Shown: one piece after another, positions 1-9,462 of the stretch
Position numbering within the stretch: position 1 is the stretch's first letter
Layout: the number at the start of each line of letters is the position of its first letter
Assembly (NCBI GenBank): GCA_937974195.1
Contig: CALJIC010000114.1
Coordinates: 9,078-73,077, forward strand
Origin: an uncultured Roseiflexaceae bacterium
Lineage (GTDB): Bacteria; Chloroflexota; Chloroflexia; Chloroflexales; Roseiflexaceae
DNA length: 64,000 nucleotides
Reading direction: 5' to 3'
The notes under the pieces: model-generated
Told to the model about the DNA's origin: nothing
What the model saw: the letters and a program-made list of their open reading frames with translations, nothing else
The model's database searches: none
Translations under genes and position numbers: made by a program

Positions 1-127
1 CGTTCTGCATCCAGGCGATCGCGTCCGGGCGCTCGAGCTCGATGCGGGCGAACTGCACCAGCACGTCGCTCGCCTCGACCCCGCCGTAGCGCGCCCGCAG
101 CACGCGCTGGATATCGTGTGTCTCCAC
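1..127 (-). CDS. Partial unknown protein, N-terminus only
   Basis: An open frame read leftward from a GTG at 127 runs off the window edge. The N-terminus reads VETHDIQRVLRARYGG, then about 26 more residues ending near AWMQN. I do not recognise the family. The start is uncertain because only a weak purine stretch precedes it. A TATAAT-like box on the same strand at 268-273 could be its promoter, which would leave a leader of about 130 nt. Confidence 0.4.
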   Translation of the reverse strand, partial: METHDIQRVLRARYGGVEASDVLVQFARIELERPDAIAWMQN

Positions 128-281
128 GGGAACTCTCGCTTGCTGCGCGGCGGTGCGCCGAAGCCACGCGCCGCGCGGTATACCAGCTATCGGCCCGGCC
201 GAACCGCTCCGTGCGGCCTACCCTGCGTCGGAACAGATTGCGAACATGTGTGCGCCGGGAGGCTTCTATTATACGACATGC

Positions 282-1508
282 TCAGTCGGAGGGCGTGGCC
301 TGCGTCTGCGGCCCGGGGGCGCCGAGCCAGCGCCGCCCGAGCACGAACACCGCCAGCGCGAGCAGCGTGATGCCCACCGAGAGCCGGTAGATCGCGACGA
401 TGCCGATCTGGTCGAGCAGCACCCCGCTGATCACCGCGCCGCTCATCTGCCCGAACGCCATCGCCGAGGCCAGCAGCCCCTGCCCGGTCGCCGCGAGCTG
501 CGGGCCGGCCAGCTCGTGCACCATGCTCACCGAGGCCAGCAGGTAGATCCCGTACGAGCAGCCGTGGAGCACCTGCACCCCGAGCACCCACTCCGGGCCC
601 GGGACGAGGGTGTACAGCAGGATGCGCAGGGTGTACATGCAGAGCGCGACGACCATCATCCGGCGCGTCCCCAGCCGCGAGACGAGGCGGCCGCCCAGGA
701 ACAGCACCGGCAGCTCGCTGATCGCCGCGGTCGCGCTGGTGGCGCCGAGCAGCCCGGTGTTCCCGCCGATCGCGGTGATGTAGATCCCGAACAGGGAGAA
801 GATCGGGCTGGTGCTGATGGCCAGCAGGAAGACGACCAGCAGCAGCACGCGCATGTCCGGCCGGCGCAGCATCTCCGCCGCGCCGCGCCAGCGGTCAGGC
901 ACCGACGGCTGCCGGCGCGCCGGCAGGCCCAGCGTCGTGAGGCAGGTCAGCCCCAGCGTGATCGCGTAGCAGATCAGGAACAGCGGCGAGACCTCGCCGC
1001 CCATGGCGACGCCGATCAGCCAGACCACCAGCGTGTAGCTGATCGAGCCCCACACCCGCAGCTGGCCGAAGCTGATCCCGTGCCGCGCGCCGATCGTGAC
1101 CGCGTAGCTGTCGATCAGCGGCGAGGCGGTGGTGCCCACCAGCGCGAGCAGCAGGATCAGCGGCAGGATCTGCCAGAAGCTCGTGGCCACGGTCAGCAGC
1201 AGCGCGACCGCGGCGGTGGTGAGCAGCGCCAGGCGCAGGATCAGCCGGTGCGCGTTGCGCGAGTCGGCCAGCGACCCCCAGATCGGCGAGAGGAACGCCA
1301 TCCCGAGCGGCGTCACGGCGTTCAGCACGCCGATCTCGGCGCCGCTCAGCCCCAGGCGCTGGTAGTACAGGACGATGTACGGTCCCCAGCAGGCGATCCC
1401 GGCGTAGAACGCGAAGTAGACGCCCGCCATCCAGAGGGTGGGCGGGCCGGGGACACGAAAGCGTGCGCGCTGGCCGCGACTGCCAGCGTCGTCAGGTGCG
1501 ATAGTCAT
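282..1508 (-). CDS. MFS transporter (LacY/nucleoside-symporter-like)
   Basis: A polytopic membrane protein of about 408 residues with roughly twelve hydrophobic segments. It carries the MFS loop 2-3 signature in the form GSLADSRNAHR and a mid-protein charged break (PARRQPSVPDRW). Composition resembles the MFS_1_like group (LacY / nucleoside:H+ symporters), so sugar or nucleoside uptake is the likely role; the substrate cannot be read. I chose the ATG at 1508 (MTIAPDDAG), preceded by AAGG. A GTG 39 bases upstream has no better ribosome site. It diverges from the hydrolase gene at 1743, and a TATAAT box lies at 1631-1636 on its strand. Confidence 0.85.
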   Translation of the reverse strand: MTIAPDDAGSRGQRARFRVPGPPTLWMAGVYFAFYAGIACWGPYIVLYYQRLGLSGAEIGVLNAVTPLGMAFLSPIWGSLADSRNAHRLILRLALLTTAAVALLLTVATSFWQILPLILLLALVGTTASPLIDSYAVTIGARHGISFGQLRVWGSISYTLVVWLIGVAMGGEVSPLFLICYAITLGLTCLTTLGLPARRQPSVPDRWRGAAEMLRRPDMRVLLLVVFLLAISTSPIFSLFGIYITAIGGNTGLLGATSATAAISELPVLFLGGRLVSRLGTRRMMVVALCMYTLRILLYTLVPGPEWVLGVQVLHGCSYGIYLLASVSMVHELAGPQLAATGQGLLASAMAFGQMSGAVISGVLLDQIGIVAIYRLSVGITLLALAVFVLGRRWLGAPGPQTQATPSD

Positions 1509-1630
1509 GTGCTGCCTTGATTTCTGAAACGGACTCCTCGCCGCCACACATCGCCGGCGACCATTTTCCAGCCGTGGGCTGGGCGCCGGCCGGGCCTCAT
1601 TCCGGCCAGGAACGGGCCGGCGGCGCGTGG

Positions 1631-1636
1631 ATTATA
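1631..1636 (-). promoter_or_regulatory. -10 box for the MFS gene
   Basis: TATAAT on the minus strand preceded by GGGG. No convincing -35 is visible. It lies about 120 bases upstream of the MFS start, back to back with the plus-strand box at 1693-1698. Confidence 0.35.
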
Positions 1637-1689
1637 CCCCCCGCGGCCCAAACGCGCGCCGCGCCCGGCAGCGCGCCTGCCCGAACCTA

Positions 1690-1698
1690 TGCTATACT
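1690..1698 (+). promoter_or_regulatory. Extended -10 promoter for the hydrolase
   Basis: TGCTATACT (hexamer 1693-1698), the same extended -10 form seen before other genes in this window. There is no strong -35. The predicted transcription start near 1705 gives a leader of about 38 nt to the ATG at 1743. Confidence 0.5.
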
Positions 1699-1742
1699 TG
1701 GTGTCCCTAGTCACACATATCGCCTGCGCTCGAGGTTGCACG

Positions 1743-2573
1743 ATGAATTCCGAATCGCCCGGCACGTATCTGGAGGTCGCTCCCGGGGTCGAGCTGTACT
1801 ACGAGGAGCACGGCGCCGGCTCGCCGCTGGTCTTCGTCCCCGGCTGGACCTTCACCACCGAGGTGTTCCAGCACCAGGTGGAACACTTCGCCCAGACCCA
1901 CCGGGTCATCGTCGTCGACCCGCGCAGCCAGGGGCGCTCGTCGAAGACGCTCCACGGGAACGACTACGGCACCCACGGCGCTGACCTCGCCCGGCTCTTC
2001 GCGGCCCTCGAGCTGCGCGATGCGGTGCTGGTCGGCTGGTCGACCGGCACGCTGGACGTGCTGAGCTACGTGGGGCAGGCCGGGACGGGCGCGCTCAGGG
2101 GAGTGGTCGGCATCGACATGTCCCCCAAGCCGCTCTCCGTCAACGCCGAGGACTGGGTCGAGGGGCCGCTCGATGAGATCGCCGGCGCCTGGCGCTCCTT
2201 CCTGCGCACGCCGCAGGGCCAGCGCGACTTCATCACCTACTACGCGACCGAGGTGATGGTGCAGCGCCAGCTCAGCCCGTCCGAGCTGGACTGGATCGTG
2301 CGCCAGTCGCTCACGACGCCCCACTACCTGGCCAGCGCCCTGTTCGCCGACGCGCTGTTCTGCGACTTCAGCGCCGAGCTGCGGGCGCTCAGCGAGGCCC
2401 TGCCGACCCTCTATGTGGTCGCCGAGCACTGGGCCGACACGGCGGTCTCCTTCCTCGGGCGGAACTTCCCGCGGGTCAAGACCGAGGTTCTGGGCGGCCA
2501 CATGATGTTCTGGGAGCACGCCGAGCGCTTCAACGGGATCCTGCGCGCATTCATCGAGCAGCTGGCGAGCTAG
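1743..2573 (+). CDS. Alpha/beta hydrolase
   Basis: A 276-residue cytosolic alpha/beta-hydrolase of the usual family length. The nucleophile elbow GWSTG puts the serine near residue 100. The oxyanion-region HG-type motif is PGWT (residues 33-36), the acidic residue would fall in VVAEHWAD, and the catalytic His is in GGHMMFWE near residue 255. It is closest in style to non-heme haloperoxidase/esterase-like hydrolases; the substrate is unknown. The start MNSESPG follows a GAGG site; in-frame codons upstream lie in the promoter region. Monocistronic, followed by a GC-rich hairpin before the ABC genes. Confidence 0.85.
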   Translation: MNSESPGTYLEVAPGVELYYEEHGAGSPLVFVPGWTFTTEVFQHQVEHFAQTHRVIVVDPRSQGRSSKTLHGNDYGTHGADLARLFAALELRDAVLVGWSTGTLDVLSYVGQAGTGALRGVVGIDMSPKPLSVNAEDWVEGPLDEIAGAWRSFLRTPQGQRDFITYYATEVMVQRQLSPSELDWIVRQSLTTPHYLASALFADALFCDFSAELRALSEALPTLYVVAEHWADTAVSFLGRNFPRVKTEVLGGHMMFWEHAERFNGILRAFIEQLAS

Positions 2574-2670
2574 GGAAGCGGCAGGCCGGTGGGCCGCGGG
2601 CTCACCCCTGCCCAGGGACGGCGCCGGCGTCGCCGGTGGCCGACAGTCTATTCCAGTAGGGAGAGAACAG

Positions 2671-3606
2671 ATGCGACAGAAGATGACGCTCGTGCTCGTG
2701 AGCGTTCTGATGCTCCTGCTCGCCGCGTGTGGCGGGGCAGGTGGACAGGGGACGAGCGCTCCGACGGCGGCGACAGGTGGCGAGAGCGCGCCGACCGCCG
2801 CCCCGGCCCCGACAGAAGTTCCGGCAGAGGCTCCGACTGCAGATGCCACTGGCGGTGAGGCCACCGCCGAGACCTCCGAGACGGCGGGCGGGCTGCCCGA
2901 CTTGGGCGGCCGCGAGATCACGATCGCCGTCGAGAACGCCTACCCGCCGTTCAACTACGTCAACCCGGCCACCGGCGAGGGCGAGGGCTGGGACTACGAC
3001 GCGTGGCGCGAGATCTGCCGGCGGCTGAACTGCACGCCGGTGTTCCAGGAGGCGTCCTGGGAGGGCATGATCCAGGCCGTGGGCAACGGCCAGTTCGACG
3101 CCGCCGCCGACGGCATCACGATCACCCCTGAGCGCGCCGAGCTGGTCGACTTCTCGGACGGCTACATCCAGGTGGACCAGCGCCTGCTCGTCCGCGCCGA
3201 CGAGAGCCGCTTCAGCAACATGGACGAGTTCGTCGCCAACGAGGAGCTGCTGCTCGGCACCCAGACCGGCACGACGAACTACGAGACCGCCGCCAGCCTC
3301 CTGCCCGAGAGCCGCATCCAGGCCTTCGAGCAGTTCCCGTTCGCGGTGGCGGCGCTGCTCAACGGTGACGTGGACGCGGTGATCATGGACGAGACCGCCG
3401 GCCAGGGCTACGTCGGCAACAACGCCGAGCAGCTCAAGCTGATCGGCGACCCGATCAAGAGCGACGCGCTCGGCTTCATCTTCCCCAAGGGCAGCGACCT
3501 GGTCGAGCCGGTCAACCAGGCGCTGGCGCAGATGCGCGAGGACGGCACGCTCGACGAGCTGGCGCAGAAGTACTTCAGCGATGAGTTCCAGCTGCCGGAA
3601 GGCTAG
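2671..3606 (+). CDS. Amino-acid ABC transporter substrate-binding lipoprotein
   Basis: A 311-residue lipoprotein with a hydrophobic signal and lipobox LAAC (Cys20), then a 60-residue Thr/Pro/Ala/Glu linker and a family-3 solute-binding domain (SBP_bac_3) from about residue 80. Diagnostic stretches are NAYPPFNYVNP, the DAAADGITITPERAELVDFS motif region and the GTQTGTT hinge. It binds a polar amino acid or a similar small molecule outside the membrane and delivers it to the permease at 3806 and ATPase at 4635. A GGGAGA ribosome site precedes the ATG. Hairpins at 3660-3732 separate it from the permease. Confidence 0.92.
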   Translation: MRQKMTLVLVSVLMLLLAACGGAGGQGTSAPTAATGGESAPTAAPAPTEVPAEAPTADATGGEATAETSETAGGLPDLGGREITIAVENAYPPFNYVNPATGEGEGWDYDAWREICRRLNCTPVFQEASWEGMIQAVGNGQFDAAADGITITPERAELVDFSDGYIQVDQRLLVRADESRFSNMDEFVANEELLLGTQTGTTNYETAASLLPESRIQAFEQFPFAVAALLNGDVDAVIMDETAGQGYVGNNAEQLKLIGDPIKSDALGFIFPKGSDLVEPVNQALAQMREDGTLDELAQKYFSDEFQLPEG

Positions 3607-3659
3607 GCACTGGTGGCTTCCGCTACCTCTGTGCCGCCGCATGTCGACCGTCATTCCTG

Positions 3660-3686
3660 CCCCCTCTCCCAGCTCGGGAGAGGGGG
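3660..3686. repeat. 11-bp perfect hairpin CCCCCTCTCCC/GGGAGAGGGGG
   Basis: Perfect 11-bp arms with an AGCTC loop, immediately before a second, longer stem. It resembles the widespread REP-like pyrimidine/purine palindromes. Lies between the binding-protein and permease genes. Confidence 0.7.
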
Positions 3687-3691
3687 AGGAG

Positions 3692-3736
3692 GGCGTGCTG
3701 GCGCAGCAGCTACGCTGCCGCACCAGCACGCCTTTT
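3692..3736 (+). terminator. Intra-operon hairpin with T-run after the binding protein
   Basis: A 10-bp stem (GGCGTGCTGG/CCAGCACGCC) with a nested GCAGC/GCTGC stem, followed by TTTT. It would terminate or attenuate part of the transcripts and stabilise the binding-protein message, giving more binding protein than permease. Confidence 0.6.
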
Positions 3737-3805
3737 CCATACCCGCTCCAAGGCAGCCGGCCGCTGAGCTTGGGCGGGGGAGCGTGTGAGCGCTGAGGAG
3801 ACCGC

Positions 3806-4609
3806 ATGGCTGTTGAACAAGAGCAGATCACCCTTCCGAGCCGCCCGCTCGACAGCCGCGCTAGCCTGTCGCGGGTCCCCTGGTGGCTCCTGATCATCCT
3901 GGCGATCATCGCCTACATGGCGATACGGATCGTCGTCGACCCGCTCTACCAGGACATCTTCCAGACCATCCTGGGCGGGCTCTCCACGACGCTGTACGTG
4001 ACGGCGGTCTCGTTCGTGCTCGCGCTGCTCTTCGGGCTGATCCTCGGGCTCGGGCGGGTCTCCAGCAACCCGATCTTCCGCAACCTGGCGATCACCTACA
4101 TCGAGTTCATCCGCGGCGTGCCGATGCTGGTGCTGATCTTCACGATCTCCTTCGCCGTCGTGCCGCTGTTCTCGCGCGCCTCGGGCCTGCCGAACAACGC
4201 CGTCTCGCTCACCACACGCGCGATCATCGCGCTGGTGCTGATCTACGGGGCCTACATCGCCGAGATCTTCCGCGCCGGGATCGAGTCGATCGGGCGCGGG
4301 CAGATGGAGGCGGCCCGCTCGCTGGGGATGTCGCACGTCCAGGCGATGCGCTACATCATTCTGCCGCAGGCGATCCGCAATATCATGCCGGCGCTCGGCA
4401 ACGACCTGATCGCGCTGCTGAAGGACACCTCGCTCGTCTCCGTGCTCGGCGTGCGCGAGATGACCCAGGTCTCGCGCCTGTCGGTCAGCACATCGTTCCG
4501 CTACGAGGAGACCTACTTCATTCTGACGCTCTTCTACCTGACCCTGACCCTGCTGCTCTCGCTGATCCTGCAGTGGCTGCAGCGCCGGATGGGCATGCAG
4601 GGGCGCTAG
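3806..4609 (+). CDS. Amino-acid ABC transporter permease
   Basis: A 267-residue inner-membrane permease of the HisM/GlnP type. After a 30-residue cytoplasmic N-terminus there are about five membrane spans. The EAA loop that docks the ATPase reads EAARSLGMSHVQAMRYIILPQA (near residues 170-195). The single permease gene suggests a homodimeric channel. Start ATG follows GAGGAG; 25 bases separate it from the ATPase gene. Confidence 0.92.
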   Translation: MAVEQEQITLPSRPLDSRASLSRVPWWLLIILAIIAYMAIRIVVDPLYQDIFQTILGGLSTTLYVTAVSFVLALLFGLILGLGRVSSNPIFRNLAITYIEFIRGVPMLVLIFTISFAVVPLFSRASGLPNNAVSLTTRAIIALVLIYGAYIAEIFRAGIESIGRGQMEAARSLGMSHVQAMRYIILPQAIRNIMPALGNDLIALLKDTSLVSVLGVREMTQVSRLSVSTSFRYEETYFILTLFYLTLTLLLSLILQWLQRRMGMQGR

Positions 4610-4634
4610 TACGGCTGAAAGCAGAGCGAAGCTT

Positions 4635-5384
<750 letters not shown>

Positions 5385-5403
5385 CGCTGTTCGCGAGGTC
5401 CCT

Positions 5404-6378
5404 ATGGCAGCGACGCGCGGCCCGGCCGAAGCCTACGGCACCAGCGTCACGCGCCCGGATGACTTCGACGCCTTCTGGGCGGAGATCATGGAGGCGGCGC
5501 GCGGCATCCCGCTCAACCCGGCGCTGGCCCACGTCCCGCTGCGCTCCACCCCCGAGGTGGACGTGTTCGAGATCCACTACGACAGCCTGGACGGCGTGCG
5601 GGTCGCCGGCTGGTACTGCGTGCCGAAGGAGTCGTACCTTCCGCCGCCCTACCCGGCGCTGCTGCTGGTGCCGGGGTACATCTCCGAGCCGACCCTGCCG
5701 AAGTCCTGGGCCAAGATGGGCTACGCGGCCGTCGGCGTCGCCCCGCGCGGCAAGCTGCGCTCGAACGCCGCCTACAACCCCGGCTACCCCGGCCTGCTCA
5801 CCGACAACATCGTCGATCGCAACACGTACGCCTACCGCGGCTTCTACGTCGACGCCGCCCGCGCGGTCGACTTCGTCCTGTCGCGCCCGGAGGTCGACCA
5901 CAGCCGCATCGGTGTCCACGGGAGCAGCCAGGGCGGCGCGCTGACGATCACCACGGCGGCGCTGCGGGCGGATGCCATCACCGTCGGCGCGGCCGGGGCG
6001 CCCTACCTGTGCGGCATGATGGACGCGGCGGCGCTGACCCACTCCTGGCCCTACGAGGAGATCAACGACTACCTGCGCATGTACCCCGAGCGCGCCGAGG
6101 CGGTCCGCGAGACGCTCAGCTACTTCGACGGGATCAACTTCGCGCCGCTGATCCGCTGCCCGATGCTGATCTACCTCGGGCTCGGCGACGACGTCTGCCC
6201 GCCGGAGACCGGGTACGCGCTCTACCGCGCGCTCACCTGCCCGGCGGAGCTGCACGTCTACCCGCGCTGCGCCCACGACGCCGGCATCTACTGGGAGATG
6301 CCCAAGGTGGTGGAGTTCCTCGCGCAGCACCTGCGGCCGGCCGGGTACGGGCGGCGCGCCGAGCCGACTCAGGGATAG
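5404..6378 (+). CDS. AXE1-family esterase (acetylxylan esterase-like)
   Basis: A 324-residue alpha/beta hydrolase of the AXE1/cephalosporin-C deacetylase type. The elbow HGSSQGG gives Ser175, the acidic residue is in GLGDDVCPPE, and the His is in CAHDAG near the C-terminus, so the triad looks complete. No signal peptide, so it acts in the cytosol on imported esters. It starts 19 bases after the ABC ATPase stop, after GCGAGG, so it is probably in the same transcript. The substrate is unknown; deacylation of whatever the importer brings in is the natural guess. Confidence 0.85.
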   Translation: MAATRGPAEAYGTSVTRPDDFDAFWAEIMEAARGIPLNPALAHVPLRSTPEVDVFEIHYDSLDGVRVAGWYCVPKESYLPPPYPALLLVPGYISEPTLPKSWAKMGYAAVGVAPRGKLRSNAAYNPGYPGLLTDNIVDRNTYAYRGFYVDAARAVDFVLSRPEVDHSRIGVHGSSQGGALTITTAALRADAITVGAAGAPYLCGMMDAAALTHSWPYEEINDYLRMYPERAEAVRETLSYFDGINFAPLIRCPMLIYLGLGDDVCPPETGYALYRALTCPAELHVYPRCAHDAGIYWEMPKVVEFLAQHLRPAGYGRRAEPTQG

Positions 6379-6410
6379 GCGCTGCCGGCGCCGCAGCCGT
6401 GAGGAGAGCC

Positions 6411-7310
6411 ATGCCCGACTCGATCGCTCAGCCCGAGTTCGACGCCTACTGGGACGCGGTGGACGCGGAGCTCGCCCGCTGGCCCGCGGCGCCCGAGCTG
6501 ACGCCGCTGCCGCTGCGCTCCACCGACTTCGCCACGGTCTACGCGCTGCGCCTCACCAGCATCGGGCCGTACCGGATCTTCGGCTACTACAGCGTGCCGC
6601 GCGGCGCCGGGCCGTTCCCGGGCCTGCTGGTGACCCCGCGCTACGGCAGCGTCAACCACCTGCCGCACTACGACGACCGCCGGCGCTACGCCGTGCTGGT
6701 GCTCATGCACCGCGGGCAGCGCCTGGCCGACCAGCCGTTCAAGGCGGCCTACCCCGGCCTGCTGACGCACGGGATCGACGACCCGGCCACCTACATCTAC
6801 CGCGGCATCGTCGCCGACTGCCTGCGCGGCGCCGAGTTCCTGCTCGACCGCCCCGAGGTCGACCGGGCGCGCGTGGCGATCACCGGCGATGACCTGGCGC
6901 TGATCACGGCGGCGCGCCGCCCGCGCTTCGCCGCCGCGCAGATCAGCGGCCTGATGTTCTACCGCATGCTCGAGGCCGCCGCGCGCACCGACGCCTACCC
7001 GCTCGAGGAGATCAACGACCACCTGCGCACGTACCCCGAGCGCCACGCCGCGGTCGCGCGCACGCTGAGCCTCTTCGACCCGCAGCGCCACGCCCCGCGC
7101 GTGACGGCCACGACGCTGCTCACGATCGGCGACCCCGGCGCGGTGGGCGGGCCGGAGTGGATGCAGCCGCTGAGCGAGGTGCTCGGCGACCGGGCGCAGC
7201 ACTACGCGCTGACCCACGAGGGCGGCACCGACGCCGACTGGCTGGACGCCTGGCTCAGCGCGCGCATGGGCGTCCCGCCGATGCCGCGGCTCTGGGAGGC
7301 CGCGCGGTGA
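6411..7310 (+). CDS. AXE1-like paralogue lacking the nucleophile serine
   Basis: A 299-residue paralogue of the preceding esterase. Collinear landmarks are PLRST, YPGLLT, the IYRG/YAYRG block, and EEINDHLRTYPERHAAVARTLSLFD against EEINDYLRMYPERAEAVRETLSYFD. The nucleophile elbow GSSQGG is replaced by GDDLAL, putting Asp161 at the serine position. The acid and His positions are also altered (GDPGAVGG; THEGGTDADW). It may be an inactive partner, a binding protein, or an enzyme using Asp chemistry. The ATG at 6411 follows GAGGAG. Its stop overlaps the next start (GTGA), so the two are translationally coupled. Confidence 0.8.
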   Translation: MPDSIAQPEFDAYWDAVDAELARWPAAPELTPLPLRSTDFATVYALRLTSIGPYRIFGYYSVPRGAGPFPGLLVTPRYGSVNHLPHYDDRRRYAVLVLMHRGQRLADQPFKAAYPGLLTHGIDDPATYIYRGIVADCLRGAEFLLDRPEVDRARVAITGDDLALITAARRPRFAAAQISGLMFYRMLEAAARTDAYPLEEINDHLRTYPERHAAVARTLSLFDPQRHAPRVTATTLLTIGDPGAVGGPEWMQPLSEVLGDRAQHYALTHEGGTDADWLDAWLSARMGVPPMPRLWEAAR

Positions 7311-8416
7311 CCACCTACGAGGATCTCGGCGTGCGCCGCGTGATCAACGCCTCGGCGACGCTCACGCGGCTGGGCGGCTCGCGCATGCCGCCGCCGGTGG
7401 TCGCGGCGATGGCCGCGGCGGCGGGCGCGTTCGTCGACCTCGAGGAGCTGCAGGAGCGCGTCGGCGCGCGCATCGCCGCGCTGACCAACAACCCCGCGTG
7501 CTACGTCTCGTCCGGCGCGGCGGCCGGGCTGACGCTGGCGGTTGCGGCCTGCATCGCCGGGTGCGATGCGGCGGCGATCGACCGCTTCCCGCAGCTGGTG
7601 GGCGGCAGGTGCGAGGTGGTTGTGCACCGCTGCCAGCGCAACGGCTACGACTACAGCATCCGCCAGACGGGCGTGCGGCTGGTCGAGATCGGCACGGCGC
7701 AGGGGACGCAGCCGTGGGAGCTGGAGGCGGCGCTCACGCCGGCCACCGCCTGCGTGGTCTACTTCGCCGGCGCGCACTACGCGCGGGGCGCGCTGCCGCT
7801 CGAGCAGGTGGTCGCGATCGCGCACGCGCGGGGTGTGCCGGTGATCGTCGACGCGGCGGCGCAGATCCCGCCGGTCGCCAACCTGTGGCGGTTCACGGGC
7901 GAGCTGGGCGCCGACATCGCGATCTTCAGCGGCGGCAAGGGGCTGCGCGGCCCGCAGACCACCGGGCTGGTGCTCGGCCGCGCGGATCTGGTCGCCGCGT
8001 GCCGGCTCAACGGCTGCCCGCACCACAGCATCGGCCGGCCGATGAAGGTCGGCAAAGAGGAGCTGATGGGGGTGCTGGCGGCGGTCGAGTGGTCGCTCGC
8101 GCAGGACGAGGCCGCGCTGCTGGAGCGCTACGAGGCGATGGTCCGCTTCTGGATCGACGGGCTCTCGGCGCTGCCGGGGGTCTGCGCCGAGCGCGGGTAC
8201 CCGAGCGAGGCCGGCCAGCCGCACCCGCGGGCGATCGTGCGCATCGGCCCGGAGTGCGGCACGACGCGCGACGACCTGGTGGCCGCGCTGCTCGCTGGCG
8301 ACCCGCCGGTCGCCGTCGGCGTGGTGGGCGGCGATGCGATCGCGCTCAACCCGCAGACGGTCGAGCCGGGCGAGGAGATCCTGGTGCTGGAGGCGCTGCG
8401 CCGCGCGCTGCGCTGA
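7307..8416 (+). CDS. SelA-like PLP-dependent enzyme
   Basis: A 369-residue fold-type I PLP enzyme of the SelA / D-glucosaminate-6-phosphate ammonia-lyase-like family. The N-terminal RRVINASATLTRLGGS motif is typical. The cofactor Asp is in IVDAAAQ (D182) and the Schiff-base Lys is in FSGGKGLRG (K211). No selB, selC or selD is near, and the operon is transport plus hydrolases, so selenocysteine synthesis is unlikely; an alpha,beta-elimination on an amino acid or amino sugar is more likely. The GTG start overlaps the preceding stop by four bases. Last gene of the plus-strand operon, convergent with 8433. Confidence 0.8.
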   Translation: MTTYEDLGVRRVINASATLTRLGGSRMPPPVVAAMAAAAGAFVDLEELQERVGARIAALTNNPACYVSSGAAAGLTLAVAACIAGCDAAAIDRFPQLVGGRCEVVVHRCQRNGYDYSIRQTGVRLVEIGTAQGTQPWELEAALTPATACVVYFAGAHYARGALPLEQVVAIAHARGVPVIVDAAAQIPPVANLWRFTGELGADIAIFSGGKGLRGPQTTGLVLGRADLVAACRLNGCPHHSIGRPMKVGKEELMGVLAAVEWSLAQDEAALLERYEAMVRFWIDGLSALPGVCAERGYPSEAGQPHPRAIVRIGPECGTTRDDLVAALLAGDPPVAVGVVGGDAIALNPQTVEPGEEILVLEALRRALR

Positions 8417-8432
8417 CGCCACTACGGCGGCA

Positions 8433-9395
8433 TCAGCGTGCGGCGAGGGCGTAGCGCAGGACGCGTCCGTCGAGGCGGCCGGCGAGCAGCGGGTGGCCCG
8501 GATCGAGGCCGAGCGGCGCCGCCACCGCGCTCACGTCCGCCGCGCCACCCTCGACGGCGGCTGCCCACGACCACCCTCCGTCGCGCGAGATCAGCGGCGT
8601 GTCGTCCAGCAGCGCCAGGAGGTGCGGGCGCTCCGGGTACTCCGGGGCGAGCAGCAGGGCGTTGACCGCGCCCCCTTCGCCGACGGCCGGCAGCGCCTGC
8701 CAGCTCTGGCCCCCGTCGGCGGAGACGAACAGGCCGTGGGCGGCGCCGGCGAAGATCACCCCGTCCTGCGCGAACGCTGGGGAGATCGCCAGGCAGAGCA
8801 CCGGCGCGCAGTCCATCGGGAAGGCGGTCTCCCGCCAGTAGTGGCCGCCGTTCGTGCTGTAGAAGATGCCGCTCTCCGTGCCCGCGAAGATCGTCCGGTC
8901 GCGCTCGAAGGCCGGCGACACGGCCAGGCACAGCACGCTGTGGTCGAGCAAGCCGATGTTCCAGGCCGTCCAGCGCCTGCCGCGGTCGTCCGACACGAAC
9001 ACGCCGTCCTCCATGGTCGCGGCGAACGCGGCGCCGTCGCGCTCGAAGGCCGGCGACAGCGCGAGGGCGGAGATGAACGGCGGGGGCGCCGGGAGCGCGA
9101 CGATGCTCCAGCTCGCGCCGCCGTCCTCCGAGCGGGCGATGCCCCCCGGCACCCCTGCGAGCACCAGGCGGTCGCTCCCGAAGCGCGGCGAGAGCGCCAC
9201 GCTCGTGGCGGGGATGGGCGTCTCCAGGCCCAGCGAGTCGAAGGCCGCGCACCAGGTGAGGCCGCCGTCCTCCGAGCGGCTCAGCCCGCAGCTGTGGGCC
9301 GCGAAGCACACGCCGCTGCCGGCGAACTCCTGGTCCGCGGCGAGCGCGTAGACATACTCCTGCAGCTCGCTCGTCTCGGTCGAGGGATCTTCCAT
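8433..9395 (-). CDS. BNR/Ycf48-like repeat protein
   Basis: A 320-residue beta-propeller-type protein with six Asp-box motifs of the S-x-D-x-G-x-x-W kind (SEDGGLTW, SEDGGASW, SDDRGRRW, STNGGHYW, SADGGQSW, SRDGGWSW), spaced about 45-50 residues apart. Such repeats occur in sialidase-like and photosystem-assembly-factor-like propellers; there is no catalytic signature and no signal peptide. The start MEDPSTE follows GAGAAG. It is the last gene of the lacI sugar operon, separated from the upstream dehydrogenase by a strong hairpin. Function unknown. Confidence 0.75.
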   Translation of the reverse strand: MEDPSTETSELQEYVYALAADQEFAGSGVCFAAHSCGLSRSEDGGLTWCAAFDSLGLETPIPATSVALSPRFGSDRLVLAGVPGGIARSEDGGASWSIVALPAPPPFISALALSPAFERDGAAFAATMEDGVFVSDDRGRRWTAWNIGLLDHSVLCLAVSPAFERDRTIFAGTESGIFYSTNGGHYWRETAFPMDCAPVLCLAISPAFAQDGVIFAGAAHGLFVSADGGQSWQALPAVGEGGAVNALLLAPEYPERPHLLALLDDTPLISRDGGWSWAAAVEGGAADVSAVAAPLGLDPGHPLLAGRLDGRVLRYALAAR

Positions 9396-9462
9396 AGCGA
9401 CTTCTCGCTGACAGGACTTACGCGGTGGCCTTGCCCCCGCACCCCGTGGTGGGTTTGCACCC

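Noticed and set aside
7307..8416. Selenocysteine synthase SelA
   Set aside because: No selB, selC or selD nearby and the context is transport and hydrolysis; the family includes many non-selenium PLP enzymes.
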